NCBI RefSeq assembly: GCF_024170005.1
Contig: NZ_JALJXJ010000026.1
Span: 1 to 64,000, forward strand
Length of the DNA: 64,000 bases
Source: Azospirillum lipoferum
GTDB lineage: Bacteria > Pseudomonadota > Alphaproteobacteria > Azospirillales > Azospirillaceae
Direction of reading: 5' to 3'
Shown: piece by piece, positions 52,547 through 61,749 of the stretch
Layout of the letters: each line of letters begins with the position of its first letter
How positions within the stretch are numbered: the stretch's first letter is position 1
Notes under the pieces: model-generated
Told to the model about the DNA's origin: nothing
Database searches by the model: none
Seen by the model: the letters and a program-made list of their open reading frames with translations, nothing else
Made by a program: the position numbers and the translations under genes

Positions 52547-53561
52547 GGGCCGTCTCCCGGGTCTGGGCATAGGCGCGGATCTGGCGCGCCACCTCGCGGA
52601 AGGTCTCGGCCCCCGGCGCCTTGGGATCGCCGGCCAGCGTGATCATGCCGGCCGCCGCCGCCTTGCCATAGACGGTGGCGCGCGGGATGGGATCGAAGAC
52701 CGGCACCTGATCGGCGTAGGATTCCATCAGCTCCTGCAAGGTCGCACGGTCCTGGGTCAGCCGGTCGTTGTACATGGTCGGGATGATGCCGGCGATGCGC
52801 AGGCCGGGGTTCACCCGGCGGCGGATGCGGCCGATGGTGTCGACCAGCCGCTTGACGCCCAGCAGGGCCAGCGCCTCCGTCTGCACCGGCACCACCACCA
52901 GCTCCGCCGCCGACAGCGCGTTGGCGGTCACCAGCCCCAGGTTGGGCGCGCAATCCATCACCACGAAATCATAGGCGTGGCGCACCTCGTCCAGCTTCTC
53001 GCGCAGGATCAGCCCGCCGGTGGAATCCGCCGCCAGCTCCACGTCCGCATCGGCCAGCGACAGCCCGGCGGGGGCGAGGTCCAGCCCACGCTCCGCCGTC
53101 GGCATGATGACGGAGGTCAGCGGCTCTTCGGAGCGCAGCACATAATAGAGTGTCTTGCGCTGCTGCTCCAACGCGACGATGGCGGCGTTGCCGATGCCGA
53201 CATGGACGGTGGCGTTGCTCTGCGAATCGCAGTCGATCAGCAGCACCCGCGCCCCGCCCTCCGTCAGGGCATAGGCGAGGTTGACGGCGGTGGCGGTCTT
53301 GCCGACGCCGCCCTTCTGGTTGGCGACCGCCAGATAGGTTGCGGAGCGGGGTTTCTCATCCGCCTTGTGACGGGTCAGGAAATCGACGAGCTGCTGCGGA
53401 ATGCGCTCCGCCCCGCTTTCCCAGCGGCTGATCCGCGCCTTGGTATAGCTGCGTCCGAGTTGCCCGTTCAGCCATTCGGCGAACTGCGTCTGGTTCTCGC
53501 CGCGCCGCTCGCGCAGCTGGCGCATGTCTTCGCCCCCGCCAACCATCGACAGCACTCCCAT
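52536..53561 (-). CDS. parA: ParA-family partition ATPase with N-terminal HTH
   Basis: This 341-residue Walker-type ATPase has a deviant P-loop VANQKGGVGKTATAVNLAYAL, DCDSQSNATVHVG and FVVMDCAPNLGLVTANAL. The first ~75 residues form an XRE-like HTH (RERRGENQTQFAEWLNG, YTKARISRWESGAERIPQQL), as in type Ia plasmid ParA proteins that repress their own operon. Start MGVLSMVGGG has GGGGGGATTTG upstream. With parB it forms the partition operon next to the replication origin. Confidence 0.93.
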   Translation of the reverse strand: MGVLSMVGGGEDMRQLRERRGENQTQFAEWLNGQLGRSYTKARISRWESGAERIPQQLVDFLTRHKADEKPRSATYLAVANQKGGVGKTATAVNLAYALTEGGARVLLIDCDSQSNATVHVGIGNAAIVALEQQRKTLYYVLRSEEPLTSVIMPTAERGLDLAPAGLSLADADVELAADSTGGLILREKLDEVRHAYDFVVMDCAPNLGLVTANALSAAELVVVPVQTEALALLGVKRLVDTIGRIRRRVNPGLRIAGIIPTMYNDRLTQDRATLQELMESYADQVPVFDPIPRATVYGKAAAAGMITLAGDPKAPGAETFREVARQIRAYAQTRETAHVA

Positions 53562-53686
53562 CAAATCCCCCCGGACTCCGCCCCCCGTCGGCGGCCGCGC
53601 GGAGTCTGAGCAAGTTGCCGGAACTTTGTCAATGGAGACCGTGCGGAGTTGCAACAACAACCGCGGCGTAGCCGTCATCCGATCCG

Positions 53687-54676
53687 CTACGGCCGCTTCT
53701 GATGCTCGCCTGCCCGCACCTCGGTGAAGACGCGGCGGATTTCCGGGAAGCGCTCCTTCACCCGGCGCTCGATGCGGGCCAGTGCCTGCTCCACCTGTCC
53801 GGCGCTGACCTCGTTCCGCACATCCAGACTGAGATTGACGATGACCGCCTTCGGGCCGAGATGGATGGTCAGCACCTCGTTCACATGGTCGACGACGTTT
53901 TCCTCCCGCACCAGGGCACGCACCCCGTGCACGAGGTCGGGGCGGGCGGACTCGCCGATCAGCAGGCTCTTGGTCTCGTAGGCGAGGAAGGCGGCGGTGG
54001 CGGCCAGCACCAGCCCGATCAGGATCGATCCGACGCCGTCATAGACCGGCTGGTCCAGCAGCAGATCAGCCGACAGGCAGGCGGCGGCGATGATCAGGCC
54101 GACCAGGGCGGCCGAATCCTCGAACAGAACGATGAAGACGGTCGGGTCCTTGCTGGCATGGACGGTCTCGAACACGCCGGCCTCGCCGCGGTCGGCGTTG
54201 AAGGCGCGCAGCGCCACCACCCAGCTGATCGCCTCCATGACGAAGGCGACGCCCAGCACGACGAAGTTGATCCAGGCCTGCTCCACCGGCTGCGGGTGCA
54301 GGATCTTCTCCACCCCTTCATAGATGGAGACCACCGCACCGCCGGCGAAGATCACCAGCGCCACGACGAAGGTCCAGAAATAAAGCTCGCGCGCGTAGCC
54401 GAAGGGGTGGCGTTCGTCGGGCGGCTTCCTCGACCGCTTCAGCCCGACCAGCATCAGCGCCTCGTTTCCGGTATCGACCAGGGAATGCACCGCCTCGCTC
54501 AGCATCGACGCGCTGCCGGTGACGAGCGCCGCGACGAATTTGGTGACGGTGATCGCCAGATTGGCGGCGATGGCGGCGAAGACCACCCTGGCCGATTCCC
54601 CGTCTTCGGCTCCCCTCGCCGGTACCGCCCCAACGGTTTCCGCCCCAATGGTTTTCACCAGTGCATCCCGCGTCAT
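53687..54676 (-). CDS. cation diffusion facilitator family transporter
   Basis: This 329-residue CDF inner-membrane metal/proton antiporter has about six TM segments. The zinc-site motif is in LSEAVHSLVDTGNEALML (HxxxD) with a second in VLFEDSAALVGLIIA, and RHPFGYARELYFWTFVVAL is also typical. The C-terminal cytoplasmic domain ends in RVFTEVRAG. A GGAGGGGGTGAC site marks the start. It lies between parA and the iteron field and has no evident tie to replication. The metal cannot be assigned (Zn, Fe or Mn are typical). Confidence 0.9.
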   Translation of the reverse strand: MTRDALVKTIGAETVGAVPARGAEDGESARVVFAAIAANLAITVTKFVAALVTGSASMLSEAVHSLVDTGNEALMLVGLKRSRKPPDERHPFGYARELYFWTFVVALVIFAGGAVVSIYEGVEKILHPQPVEQAWINFVVLGVAFVMEAISWVVALRAFNADRGEAGVFETVHASKDPTVFIVLFEDSAALVGLIIAAACLSADLLLDQPVYDGVGSILIGLVLAATAAFLAYETKSLLIGESARPDLVHGVRALVREENVVDHVNEVLTIHLGPKAVIVNLSLDVRNEVSAGQVEQALARIERRVKERFPEIRRVFTEVRAGEHQKRP

Positions 54677-54752
54677 GTCACCCCCTCCGACCATCCGGTC
54701 CCAGGGCAAGACAACTCTGCCGCAGCCGGCCTGTTCCCTGCCGGCTGGACTC

Positions 54753-55408
54753 TTGAACCTTGGTGACGCCCCAGCCGGCATCAGGCTGCTCCGGGTTTGA
54801 ACTTTGGTGACGCCCCCAGCCGGACCGACTCGGCATGACTCCTGAACTTTGGTGACGCTGCGCCCGTCCGGGGCTTGAACTTTGGTGACGCTCGGCGGCT
54901 CGGACCGACTCGACCACGCATTTGAACTTTGGTGACGCCTGGGCCATGCGGACCGATAAAGAGTGGCCAGAGAAGCCGCCAGCCATCTGGACCGCCATTC
55001 CTGGAAAGGCGTAAATCCCGATAAATCAATGCTCTAACCGGGAAAACCGCCCGAATCCCGCCGCAGCACGACTGCATGCGTCAATCTTCAGCGCAAAAAC
55101 AGCTCGCTCTCCCACCCTGGAAGAGGGCATTCACTACCCCCTGGAATCCTTGAACTTTGGTGACGCCCCGCAACACCCGAAGCGCGAATCCGCCACCGAA
55201 TCGACAGGTCCGGCGTCACCAAGGTTCAAACGGCCGGCCGTTCCCGCGGCGCGATTCGTCCACAGGCCACCGGTTTTTCCCCATGAACTCTGGTGACGCC
55301 TGCCTTGAACTGTGGTGACGCGACTCGGACTTATCCCCTGAACCTTGGTGACGAATCTAATAGTTGGTTTCAAATAGGTTCCAAATAGCCCGCGTCACCA
55401 AGGTTCAA
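54753..55408. repeat. iteron field, probable replication origin (oriV)
   Basis: Eleven copies of a 17-bp iteron, consensus TTGAACTTTGGTGACGC, occur at 54753, 54797, 54842, 54875, 54922, 55150, 55283, 55305 and 55338 (plus strand), and at 55213 and 55392 (reverse, GCGTCACCAAGGTTCAA). Variants have CC, CT or TG in the AACTTT part. Between the two blocks is an AT-richer stretch (about 55005-55035, ATAAATCAATGCTC), and TAATAGTTGGTTTCAAATAG lies at 55359-55378, which may serve for unwinding. The field lies directly upstream of repA, so it should be both the origin and the repA autoregulatory site. Confidence 0.92.
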
Positions 55409-55502
55409 ATTGCCTTCGGCGCGATCCGGGGTGTTGTATCTGGCAGGTTCGGTCACCGGCCCGTCACAGGACGGTCACGGTGACCAAAAGCTGGAGGTCG
55501 GC

Positions 55503-56432
55503 ATGGGCAGCATTCATCGTTTGATCGAGACTCACGGACGCGACGGCGCGCTGGCCCTCGTTTCGGACGAGGAACGGCCGCTGATCGACATCGCCGCAGC
55601 GGTCCAGGCCGCGGAAAACGGCAAGCTCGGCATCACCTATGCCGGATTCTGCCAGACGGCACTGCCCCACCGCCAGCTTCCCGACGACCAGCATTGGGAA
55701 CGGCCCGGCCACAAGGTGAAGCTGGTCATCCAGCCCGGCGTGATCGAGGACCGCAACGGCGTCACCCGCCGAATCGGCGTTCCCTATGGCAGCCGGGCGC
55801 GCATGATCCTGCTCTATCTCCAGACCCGCGCCATCCAGACCGGGAATCCGGAGGTGGAGCTGGGCGGATCCATGCATGACTGGCTGAAACGCATGGACAT
55901 TCCGATCTGCGGCAAGGCCTATCGCGACGTGGAGGATCAGGCTGCCCGCCTGTCCGCCTGCCATCTGACCTTCTTCACCGACGCCGACGGAGGCCGGCGG
56001 CAGAGCAAGGAATCGATCGTCGCCGACGCCATCCAGCTGCGCCGCCCCGACGACCGCCAGGGAACCCTGTTCACCGAGACGGTCCGGCTCAGCGACAGCT
56101 TCTTCAAGGCCTTGCGCGAGCATCCGGTCCCGGTGGCCGAAGAGGCGCTGAAGGCGATCAGCGGCAAGTCGATGGCGCTCGATGTCTATATCTGGCTGGC
56201 CTACCGCCTGCATTCGCTGGACAAGCCGACGCCGATCACCTGGGCGGCCCTGCACGGCCAGTTCGGCGCCGGCTACGCCCTGGTCCGCCAGTTCAAGACC
56301 AAGTTCATCCCGAACCTGAAATACGCCATGGCCGCCTATCCGGATGCCCGCGTCGAAGAAGCGGCCGAAGGGTTGATCCTGTACCCGTCGCGCCCGCCGA
56401 TCAACGAGCGGGCGATGGCGCGCATCGCCTGA
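55503..56432 (+). CDS. repA: iteron-type plasmid replication initiator RepA
   Basis: This 309-residue protein of the plasmid RepA_C (PF04796-type) family carries LVIQPGVIEDRNGVTRRIGVPYGSRARMILLYLQTRAIQT near residues 75-115 and MHDWLKRMDIPICGKAYRDVEDQAARLSACHLTFF. The C-terminal winged-helix part contains SGKSMALDVYIWLAYRLHSL and ITWAALHGQFGAGY. GGAGG precedes the ATG. It should bind the flanking iterons to start replication and limit copy number. Iterons lie on both sides. Confidence 0.92.
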   Translation: MGSIHRLIETHGRDGALALVSDEERPLIDIAAAVQAAENGKLGITYAGFCQTALPHRQLPDDQHWERPGHKVKLVIQPGVIEDRNGVTRRIGVPYGSRARMILLYLQTRAIQTGNPEVELGGSMHDWLKRMDIPICGKAYRDVEDQAARLSACHLTFFTDADGGRRQSKESIVADAIQLRRPDDRQGTLFTETVRLSDSFFKALREHPVPVAEEALKAISGKSMALDVYIWLAYRLHSLDKPTPITWAALHGQFGAGYALVRQFKTKFIPNLKYAMAAYPDARVEEAAEGLILYPSRPPINERAMARIA

Positions 56433-56459
56433 GGGGCCGTCAAACCTCGAATCCCGGCG

Positions 56460-56508
56460 CTGAACTTTGGTGACGCCAACCTTTTCGAATCCTGAACTCT
56501 GGTGACGC
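56460..56508 (+). repeat. two iterons downstream of repA
   Basis: CTGAACTTTGGTGACGC at 56460-56476 and CTGAACTCTGGTGACGC at 56492-56508, in direct orientation 32 bp apart. They fill the short gap between repA and the converging LysR gene and are likely part of copy-number control. Confidence 0.88.
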
Positions 56509-56522
56509 TCCGACGATCACCG

Positions 56523-57395
56523 CTATGGCACAGGGCAGGACGGTGGGCGCGAAAAGCGCTCGACCGTCAGATCGACCAGGGCCCGCAACCGGGCCAGCCG
56601 GCGGAGATCCTGGTGGTAGCCGATCCAGACATCGCGTCCGGGTAGAGGTTCGCCGAGGTCGATGATCCGCAACCTGTCCAGCGCATCGCCGATCGGTCGC
56701 GGCAGAACGGCCAGACCGACGCCGAAGGCGGCCATGGCGGCCTGAACGTCGCGGTTGTTGCTGCGGAACGCGATCCGGGCGTTCGGAAGCATCCTCTGCA
56801 GCCACGCGACATCCGGCATGCCGCCGAAGGCGGCGTCCATGGTGACCAGTGCACAGCCGGTGCCGTCGCCGACCGTCGGCATCCGGCTCCCGACGATCCC
56901 GTAAAGCGCATAGTCGATGCGGGTCAGCTTGCGCTGCACCACCTCCGGCTCGTCGAACGGACGAATGCGGAACACCAGGTCGGCCTCGCGCCTGGACAGG
57001 CTCAGCAACCGTGATTCGGTCAGCAATTCCACCGTCACCCCAGGGTGACGGGCCGTGAACTCGTGAATGACCGGCGTCAGCATGTGAAGGCCGAACCAGT
57101 CCGAGGACGACAGCCGCAGGCTGCCCTCCAGCCGTCCGCCTTGCCCGGCCAATTCGCGCTCCAGCGCAAGGCTTTCCTCCTCCATGCGCTCGGCATGGCG
57201 CAGCACGGCCGCCCCCTCATCGGTCAGCACCAGCCCGTCGCCGGTCCGCTGGAACAGGGTATGACCCACCGCCTCCTCCAGTGCGCGCAAACGGCGTCCC
57301 ATGGTCGGCTGGCTCTGTCCGATCCGCCGCGCTGCCGCGCCGAGCGTGCCCTCGCGGGCAATCGCCAGGAAAATCCGAAGGTCGCTCCAGTCCAT
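56523..57395 (-). CDS. LysR-family transcriptional regulator
   Basis: This 290-residue regulator has its HTH at the N-terminus (LRIFLAIAREGTLGAAARRIGQSQPTMGRRLRALEEAVGHTLFQRTGDGLVLT) and a typical effector domain. It is divergent from a quinone-oxidoreductase-like gene across 116 bp that includes an AT-rich stretch (TATCGTTGTTTTTCAAACATCC), a good place for its operator. It probably controls that gene. Confidence 0.9.
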   Translation of the reverse strand: MDWSDLRIFLAIAREGTLGAAARRIGQSQPTMGRRLRALEEAVGHTLFQRTGDGLVLTDEGAAVLRHAERMEEESLALERELAGQGGRLEGSLRLSSSDWFGLHMLTPVIHEFTARHPGVTVELLTESRLLSLSRREADLVFRIRPFDEPEVVQRKLTRIDYALYGIVGSRMPTVGDGTGCALVTMDAAFGGMPDVAWLQRMLPNARIAFRSNNRDVQAAMAAFGVGLAVLPRPIGDALDRLRIIDLGEPLPGRDVWIGYHQDLRRLARLRALVDLTVERFSRPPSCPVP

Positions 57396-57511
57396 GCCGC
57401 ATCATACAGAAATGAATGGATCTCAAACAGTATCGTTGTTTTTCAAACATCCACGTTGGGCACATCCTTTTACCCAGTCACCCCGATGTTTTCCCAACGA
57501 GGATCAAGGCC

Positions 57512-58519
57512 ATGTCACAGACGCTGAATCACACCATGCGGGCGCTGGTGCTGGATGCGTATGGCGCTCCGTTCCGGCTGACCGATGTCCCGCGGCCGGT
57601 GGCCGGTCCCGGCCAGGTGCTGGTCCGTATCGCCGCCAGCGGCGTCAATCCGCTGGACACCAAAATCCGCAGTGGTGCCGCTGCCCATGCGAAGCATCCG
57701 TTGCCTGCCATCCTCGGCATCGATCTGGCGGGCGAGGTCGTCGCCGTCGGTCCCGGTGTCACCGCCTTCAAGCCCGGCGATCAGGTCTATGGCATGACCG
57801 GCGGCGTCGGCGGGCGCCAGGGCTCGCTGGCGGAATACGCCGCCGTTCAGGCCGACCTGCTGGCGCACAAGCCGGTGAACCTGACGATGCGGGAAGCCGC
57901 GGCACTGCCGCTGATCACCATCACCGCCTGGGAAGGTCTGGTCGACCGCGCCGACGTCCAGTCCGGTCAGACGGTTCTGGTCCAAGGCGCCGCCGGCGGT
58001 GTGGGCCATATCGCGGTTCAGATCGCCCGCGCGTTCGGTGCGACCGTCTGGGCCACGGTGTCCGCGGAGAAGAAGGCGGTCGTCGAGCAGCTGGGAGCGA
58101 TCGCCATCGATTATCGGGCGGAGACGGTCGAAGCCTATGTCACCCGCCACACCCGGGGCCGCGGTTTCGATCTGGTCTATGACACAGCCGGCGGGCCGGT
58201 GCTCGACGCCTCGTTCCAGGCGGTGCGGCGTTTTGGCCATGTGGTCAGCTGCCTGGGGTGGGGGACGCATGCGCTGGCGCCGCTTTCGTTCCGTGCGGCG
58301 ACCTATTCGGGCGTCTTCACCCTTCTGCCCATGCTGACGGGAGAAGGACTGACGCATCATGGTGAGATTCTACGCCGCGCCGCCGCCCTGGTCGAAGCCG
58401 GCAAGCTGCTGCCCCGTCTCGATCCGCGGCGCTTCTCGCTGGACCGGATCGACGATGCGCACACCGCCGTGACCGATGGCAGTGCCAGCGGCAAGATCGT
58501 CGTTGACATTGCACTCTGA
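57512..58519 (+). CDS. NADP-dependent quinone oxidoreductase-like MDR protein
   Basis: This 335-residue medium-chain reductase has an N-terminal GroES-like fold (MRALVLDAYGAPFRLTDVPRPVAGPGQVLVRIAASGVNPLDTKIRSG) and a Rossmann motif GAAGGVGHIAVQIARAFGATV. No catalytic zinc Cys/His set is seen at the usual positions, consistent with the zinc-free quinone reductase/enoyl reductase branch. The start at MSQTLNHTMRALV has AACGAGGATC upstream. It probably reduces quinones or enones with NADPH under LysR control. Confidence 0.88.
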   Translation: MSQTLNHTMRALVLDAYGAPFRLTDVPRPVAGPGQVLVRIAASGVNPLDTKIRSGAAAHAKHPLPAILGIDLAGEVVAVGPGVTAFKPGDQVYGMTGGVGGRQGSLAEYAAVQADLLAHKPVNLTMREAAALPLITITAWEGLVDRADVQSGQTVLVQGAAGGVGHIAVQIARAFGATVWATVSAEKKAVVEQLGAIAIDYRAETVEAYVTRHTRGRGFDLVYDTAGGPVLDASFQAVRRFGHVVSCLGWGTHALAPLSFRAATYSGVFTLLPMLTGEGLTHHGEILRRAAALVEAGKLLPRLDPRRFSLDRIDDAHTAVTDGSASGKIVVDIAL

Positions 58520-58531
58520 ACGCACGAACCG

Positions 58532-58548
58532 CCGTCACCAGAGTTCAA
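58532..58548 (-). repeat. outlying iteron copy
   Basis: CCGTCACCAGAGTTCAA on the plus strand is the reverse complement of an iteron with two changes from the consensus. It lies about 2 kb from the main field, just after the oxidoreductase gene. Confidence 0.75.
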
Positions 58549-58603
58549 ACGTGCCGGTTGGGGACCGGGATGGCGAAGGAGGGCCGACCCGGTCTTCGAA
58601 CCG

Positions 58604-59794
58604 CTATGCCCGACCGGCCGTCACGTCGCGCAGGTAGCCGCGCGGCAGGGCGCCGTTCAACCCGTCGACCCCGGTCTGCACCGCACGCGCCAGCGCCGTG
58701 CGGGCCAGAACCACCAGCAGGTCGGTCTGGGTGATCATCCCCAGCACGCGGCGGTTCTGGTCGACGATCACCACGTCATGGGTGCGGCCGTCGGACAGGC
58801 GGCCGAGCAGGCGGAAGACCGGCGTGTCGGGAAGCTCGGTCGCCGCCGGCGCCATCACGGCGGCGACGCGCGATCCGTGGTGCAGGGCGTCGCCGTGCGA
58901 CAGCTGCTCGTGCCCGACGATGCCGACGATCGCATTCTGCCCGTCCACCACCGGCAGCGTGCGGAAGCCATGCTCCAGCAGCCGGGCGCGGGCCACCTGC
59001 GGGTGGGTGTCCGGCGTGACGGTGACGAGGTCGCGCGACATGATCTCCCGGCAGGTGATGTCGGCATGCAGCCGCTCCAGCGCATGGAGTTCGGCATTGA
59101 CCAGCAGGGCACCCAGATCGTCGCGGCTGACGTCCAGCGTCTCGGCCAGCGTGCGCAGCGCGTCGTCGACGTCGCCTTGGGTCAGGCCGGGGCGCAGCTG
59201 CGGCGGCGGATCGTTGGTGCGGTGGGCGTTGACCGGCTTGTGCGGATAGCGGTGACCGGACAGCCGGTGGAACATCAGTCCGGCGGTCAGCAGCAGGATG
59301 GAGTTCACCGCGACCGGGAAGAAGGCGAACTTGATGCCCATCTCCGTCACCGCCGGCCCGCCCAGCACCGCGGTCAGCGCCGCGGCGCCGCCGGGCGGAT
59401 GCAGGCAGCGGGTCAGCGACATGGTGGCGATGGCCAGCGCCACCGCGGCGGCCCCGGCCAGCATCGGATCGGGAATGACGGCGGCGACCAGCACCCCGAC
59501 GATGGCCGACAGCGTGTTGCCGCCGACGATCGACCAGGGCTGGGCCAGCGGGCTGGCCGGCACGGCGAACAGCAGCACCGCCGACGCCCCCATCGGCGCC
59601 ACCAGCACCGGCGCGCTCGACATGTAGGCCAGCATGTTGCGGCAGAGCAGCCCCGTCGCGGCGATGCCCAGCAGCGCGCCGCAGCAGGCGATCATGCGGT
59701 CGCGCAGCGTGGCGCCGGGCAGGATCGGCCTGAACACGAACTCACCCAATCCCGCCAAGCGGTCCCGCAGGGCGGCAAGCTTTCCCCTGGTCAT
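58604..59794 (-). CDS. HPP-family membrane protein with C-terminal CBS pair
   Basis: This 396-residue protein has an N-terminal HPP domain with about four to five TM helices (VLVAPMGASAVLLFAVPASPLAQPWSIVGGNTLSAIVGV, TRCLHPPGGAAALTAVLGG containing the HPP motif). Two CBS domains follow (DITCREIMSRDLVTVTPDTHPQVARARLLEHGFRTLPVVDG, HDVVIVDQNRRVLGMITQTDLL). HPP proteins have been linked to nitrite transport in plastids and cyanobacteria, with function in proteobacteria unclear. A SoxR-type promoter lies upstream and soxR is divergent, so redox-cycling control is likely. Confidence 0.88.
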   Translation of the reverse strand: MTRGKLAALRDRLAGLGEFVFRPILPGATLRDRMIACCGALLGIAATGLLCRNMLAYMSSAPVLVAPMGASAVLLFAVPASPLAQPWSIVGGNTLSAIVGVLVAAVIPDPMLAGAAAVALAIATMSLTRCLHPPGGAAALTAVLGGPAVTEMGIKFAFFPVAVNSILLLTAGLMFHRLSGHRYPHKPVNAHRTNDPPPQLRPGLTQGDVDDALRTLAETLDVSRDDLGALLVNAELHALERLHADITCREIMSRDLVTVTPDTHPQVARARLLEHGFRTLPVVDGQNAIVGIVGHEQLSHGDALHHGSRVAAVMAPAATELPDTPVFRLLGRLSDGRTHDVVIVDQNRRVLGMITQTDLLVVLARTALARAVQTGVDGLNGALPRGYLRDVTAGRA

Positions 59795-59870
59795 TCGGTC
59801 CCCATTCCCCTGGTCCAGATATCTGATCACCCAATCGGCACTTTGCCCATTTGGGCGGCAAAGTCGGGGC

Positions 59871-59901
59871 AGGCTAAAACCTCAACAGAACTTGAGGTCA
59901 A
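59871..59901 (-). promoter_or_regulatory. SoxR operator-promoter for the HPP-CBS gene
   Basis: CCTCAACAGAACTTGAGG (59880-59897) matches the enterobacterial SoxR site CCTCAAGTTAACTTGAGG at its outer arms. On the minus strand it is framed by TTGACC (59896-59901) as -35 and TAGCCT (59871-59876) as a weak -10. The spacer is 19 bp, the over-long spacing that MerR-family activators such as SoxR correct. This points to activation of the HPP-CBS gene. Confidence 0.85.
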
Positions 59902-59958
59902 GCGGAAAAGCCGCCAGACTGGCGGGACGGAGGGTTGCAGGAGAGGGGAGGGACCGGA

Positions 59959-60414
59959 ATGCTGTCGCCGGAGGATTACGACAAGGAGCTGACGGTGGGA
60001 GAGGTGGCGCGCCGGTCCGGCGTGGCGGTCTCGACCATCCATTTCTATGAGGCGCAGGGACTGATCCAAAGCTGGCGCAATCCCGGCAACCAGCGCCGCT
60101 TCTCCCGCGACGTGCTGCGGCGGGTGGCGGTCATCAAGGTGGCGCAGCGGCTCGGCATCTCGCTCGCCTCCATCGCCGACGCGCTGAACGCCCTGCCGGA
60201 AGACCGAACCCCGACCACCGCCGACTGGCGCCGCATGTCGGAGCGCTGGCGCGAGGAGCTGGACGACCGCATCGCCAAGCTGACCAAGCTGCGCGACAAT
60301 CTGGACGGCTGCATCGGCTGCGGCTGCCTGTCGATCCGCGATTGCCCCCTGCGCAACCCTTGGGACGAGCTTGGCGATGGCGGCGCCGGCCCGCGGCTGC
60401 TGGACCCGGCCTGA
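59959..60414 (+). CDS. soxR: redox-sensitive transcriptional activator SoxR
   Basis: This 151-residue MerR-family protein has an N-terminal winged HTH (LTVGEVARRSGVAVSTIHFYEAQGLIQSWRNPGNQRRFSRDVLRRVAVIKVAQ), a dimer helix, and the [2Fe-2S] ligand cluster CIGCGCLSIRDC (C-x2-C-x-C-x5-C) near the C-terminus. GGGAGGG precedes the ATG at 59959. Outside enterics SoxR usually responds to redox-active small molecules. The divergent gene carries the SoxR site, so it is the likely direct target. Confidence 0.94.
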   Translation: MLSPEDYDKELTVGEVARRSGVAVSTIHFYEAQGLIQSWRNPGNQRRFSRDVLRRVAVIKVAQRLGISLASIADALNALPEDRTPTTADWRRMSERWREELDDRIAKLTKLRDNLDGCIGCGCLSIRDCPLRNPWDELGDGGAGPRLLDPA

Positions 60415-60536
60415 TCCTCCTGCCGCCCCACATTAAAAGTGGGAGCCATACGAAAATAAGGGGTGAAGCCGGCGCGGCGATGGTCCATGGAAACGGCCTT
60501 CGCAAGACCCATCCGTCGCCTCAGGGGATCCACAGG

Positions 60537-61709
60537 GTGATCGTCGTCAATCCGCGGCCGGAAAGCCGTTCCGCCGCCCTCATTCGCCGTTTGGCCGGCG
60601 GCCTGTCGCTCGCCGCCGCCGTCCTGCTTTCGGTTCCCGCTCTCGCGCTGTCCCAGCCGGACACGGCGGCCAAGCAGGCCTATCTGGTCGATCTGTCCAG
60701 CGGTGCGGTGCTGCTGGACAAGAACGGGACGACCCGGATGGCGCCGTCCTCGATGACCAAGATGATGACGGCCTATCTGACCTACGATGCGCTGGTTCAT
60801 GGCCGGACGACGCTCGACACCAGCTTCCCGGTCAGCCAGACCGCCTGGAAGATGGGCGGCTCGCGCATGTTCCTGAAGCTGGGCAGCGCGGTGCGGGTTG
60901 AGGATCTGCTGCGCGGCCTGCTGATCGACAGCGGCAACGATGCCGCGGTGGCGCTGGCGGAGGGGCTGGCCGGCAGCGAACCGGCCTTCGCCACGATGAT
61001 GAACGCCAAGGCGCGCGAGCTGGGGATGGCCGACAGCCATTTCATGAATGCCAGCGGCTGGCCGGATCCGGGCCACTACACCACCGCCCGCGATCTGGCG
61101 ATCCTCGCCACCCACCTGATCCGCGACTTCCCGCAATTCTATCATTACGAGTCGGAGCGGAACTTCACCTGGAACGGCATCCGCCAGGGCAACCGCAATC
61201 CGCTGCTCTACCATCCGGTCAGCGTCGACGGCATCAAGACCGGCCATACCGAGGTCGGCGGCTACGGCCTGACTGCCTCGGGGGAGCGCAACGGACGCCG
61301 TCTGGTGCTGGTGGTCAACGGCCTGCCCAGCCCGCAGGCCCGCAATGACGAGCCGACCCGGCTGCTCGACTGGGCCTGGAACAGCTTCAGGCTCTACCCC
61401 CTGCTGCGCAAGGGCGAGCTGGTCGAACAGGCGCCGGTGTGGATGGGGACGGAGGACAGCGTGCCGGTGACGGTCGCCGACGACGTGACCGTCACCATGG
61501 CGCCGGCCGACCGCAACAGCCTGCATGTGGTCGCCACCCTGGCCGAACCGCTGCCGAGCCCGGTCCATCGCGGCGACGTCGTCGGCCAGCTCCGCATCGA
61601 CTATGACGGCGCCGTCCGCCGGACGATCGATCTGGTCGCCGGCGCCGACGTCCCGGCCTCCAGCGGCCTGACCGCGCTCGGCCAGCGGCTGGGGCACCTG
61701 CTGCCATGA
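60537..61709 (+). CDS. D-alanyl-D-alanine carboxypeptidase (PBP5/6 family)
   Basis: This 390-residue periplasmic peptidase of the S11 family trims the terminal D-Ala of peptidoglycan stem peptides. It has a signal peptide (LIRRLAGGLSLAAAVLLSVPALALSQ), active-site SxxK in APSSMTKMMTAYL, SxN in IDSGNDAAVALAEGL, and KTG in GIKTGHTEVGGYGL. The C-terminal PBP5_C domain follows. The GTG at 60537 with AGGGGATC upstream is preferred; ATG 60480 is in frame and adds 19 residues. Confidence 0.9.
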   Translation: MIVVNPRPESRSAALIRRLAGGLSLAAAVLLSVPALALSQPDTAAKQAYLVDLSSGAVLLDKNGTTRMAPSSMTKMMTAYLTYDALVHGRTTLDTSFPVSQTAWKMGGSRMFLKLGSAVRVEDLLRGLLIDSGNDAAVALAEGLAGSEPAFATMMNAKARELGMADSHFMNASGWPDPGHYTTARDLAILATHLIRDFPQFYHYESERNFTWNGIRQGNRNPLLYHPVSVDGIKTGHTEVGGYGLTASGERNGRRLVLVVNGLPSPQARNDEPTRLLDWAWNSFRLYPLLRKGELVEQAPVWMGTEDSVPVTVADDVTVTMAPADRNSLHVVATLAEPLPSPVHRGDVVGQLRIDYDGAVRRTIDLVAGADVPASSGLTALGQRLGHLLP

Positions 61710-61749
61710 GCGGCGACGCGGGCCGGTGAGGCCGGCCCGCGCTCCCCGT

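Noticed and set aside
54677..55502. Short open frames in the iteron field
   Set aside because: They are produced by the repeats themselves and have no ribosome sites or family resemblance.
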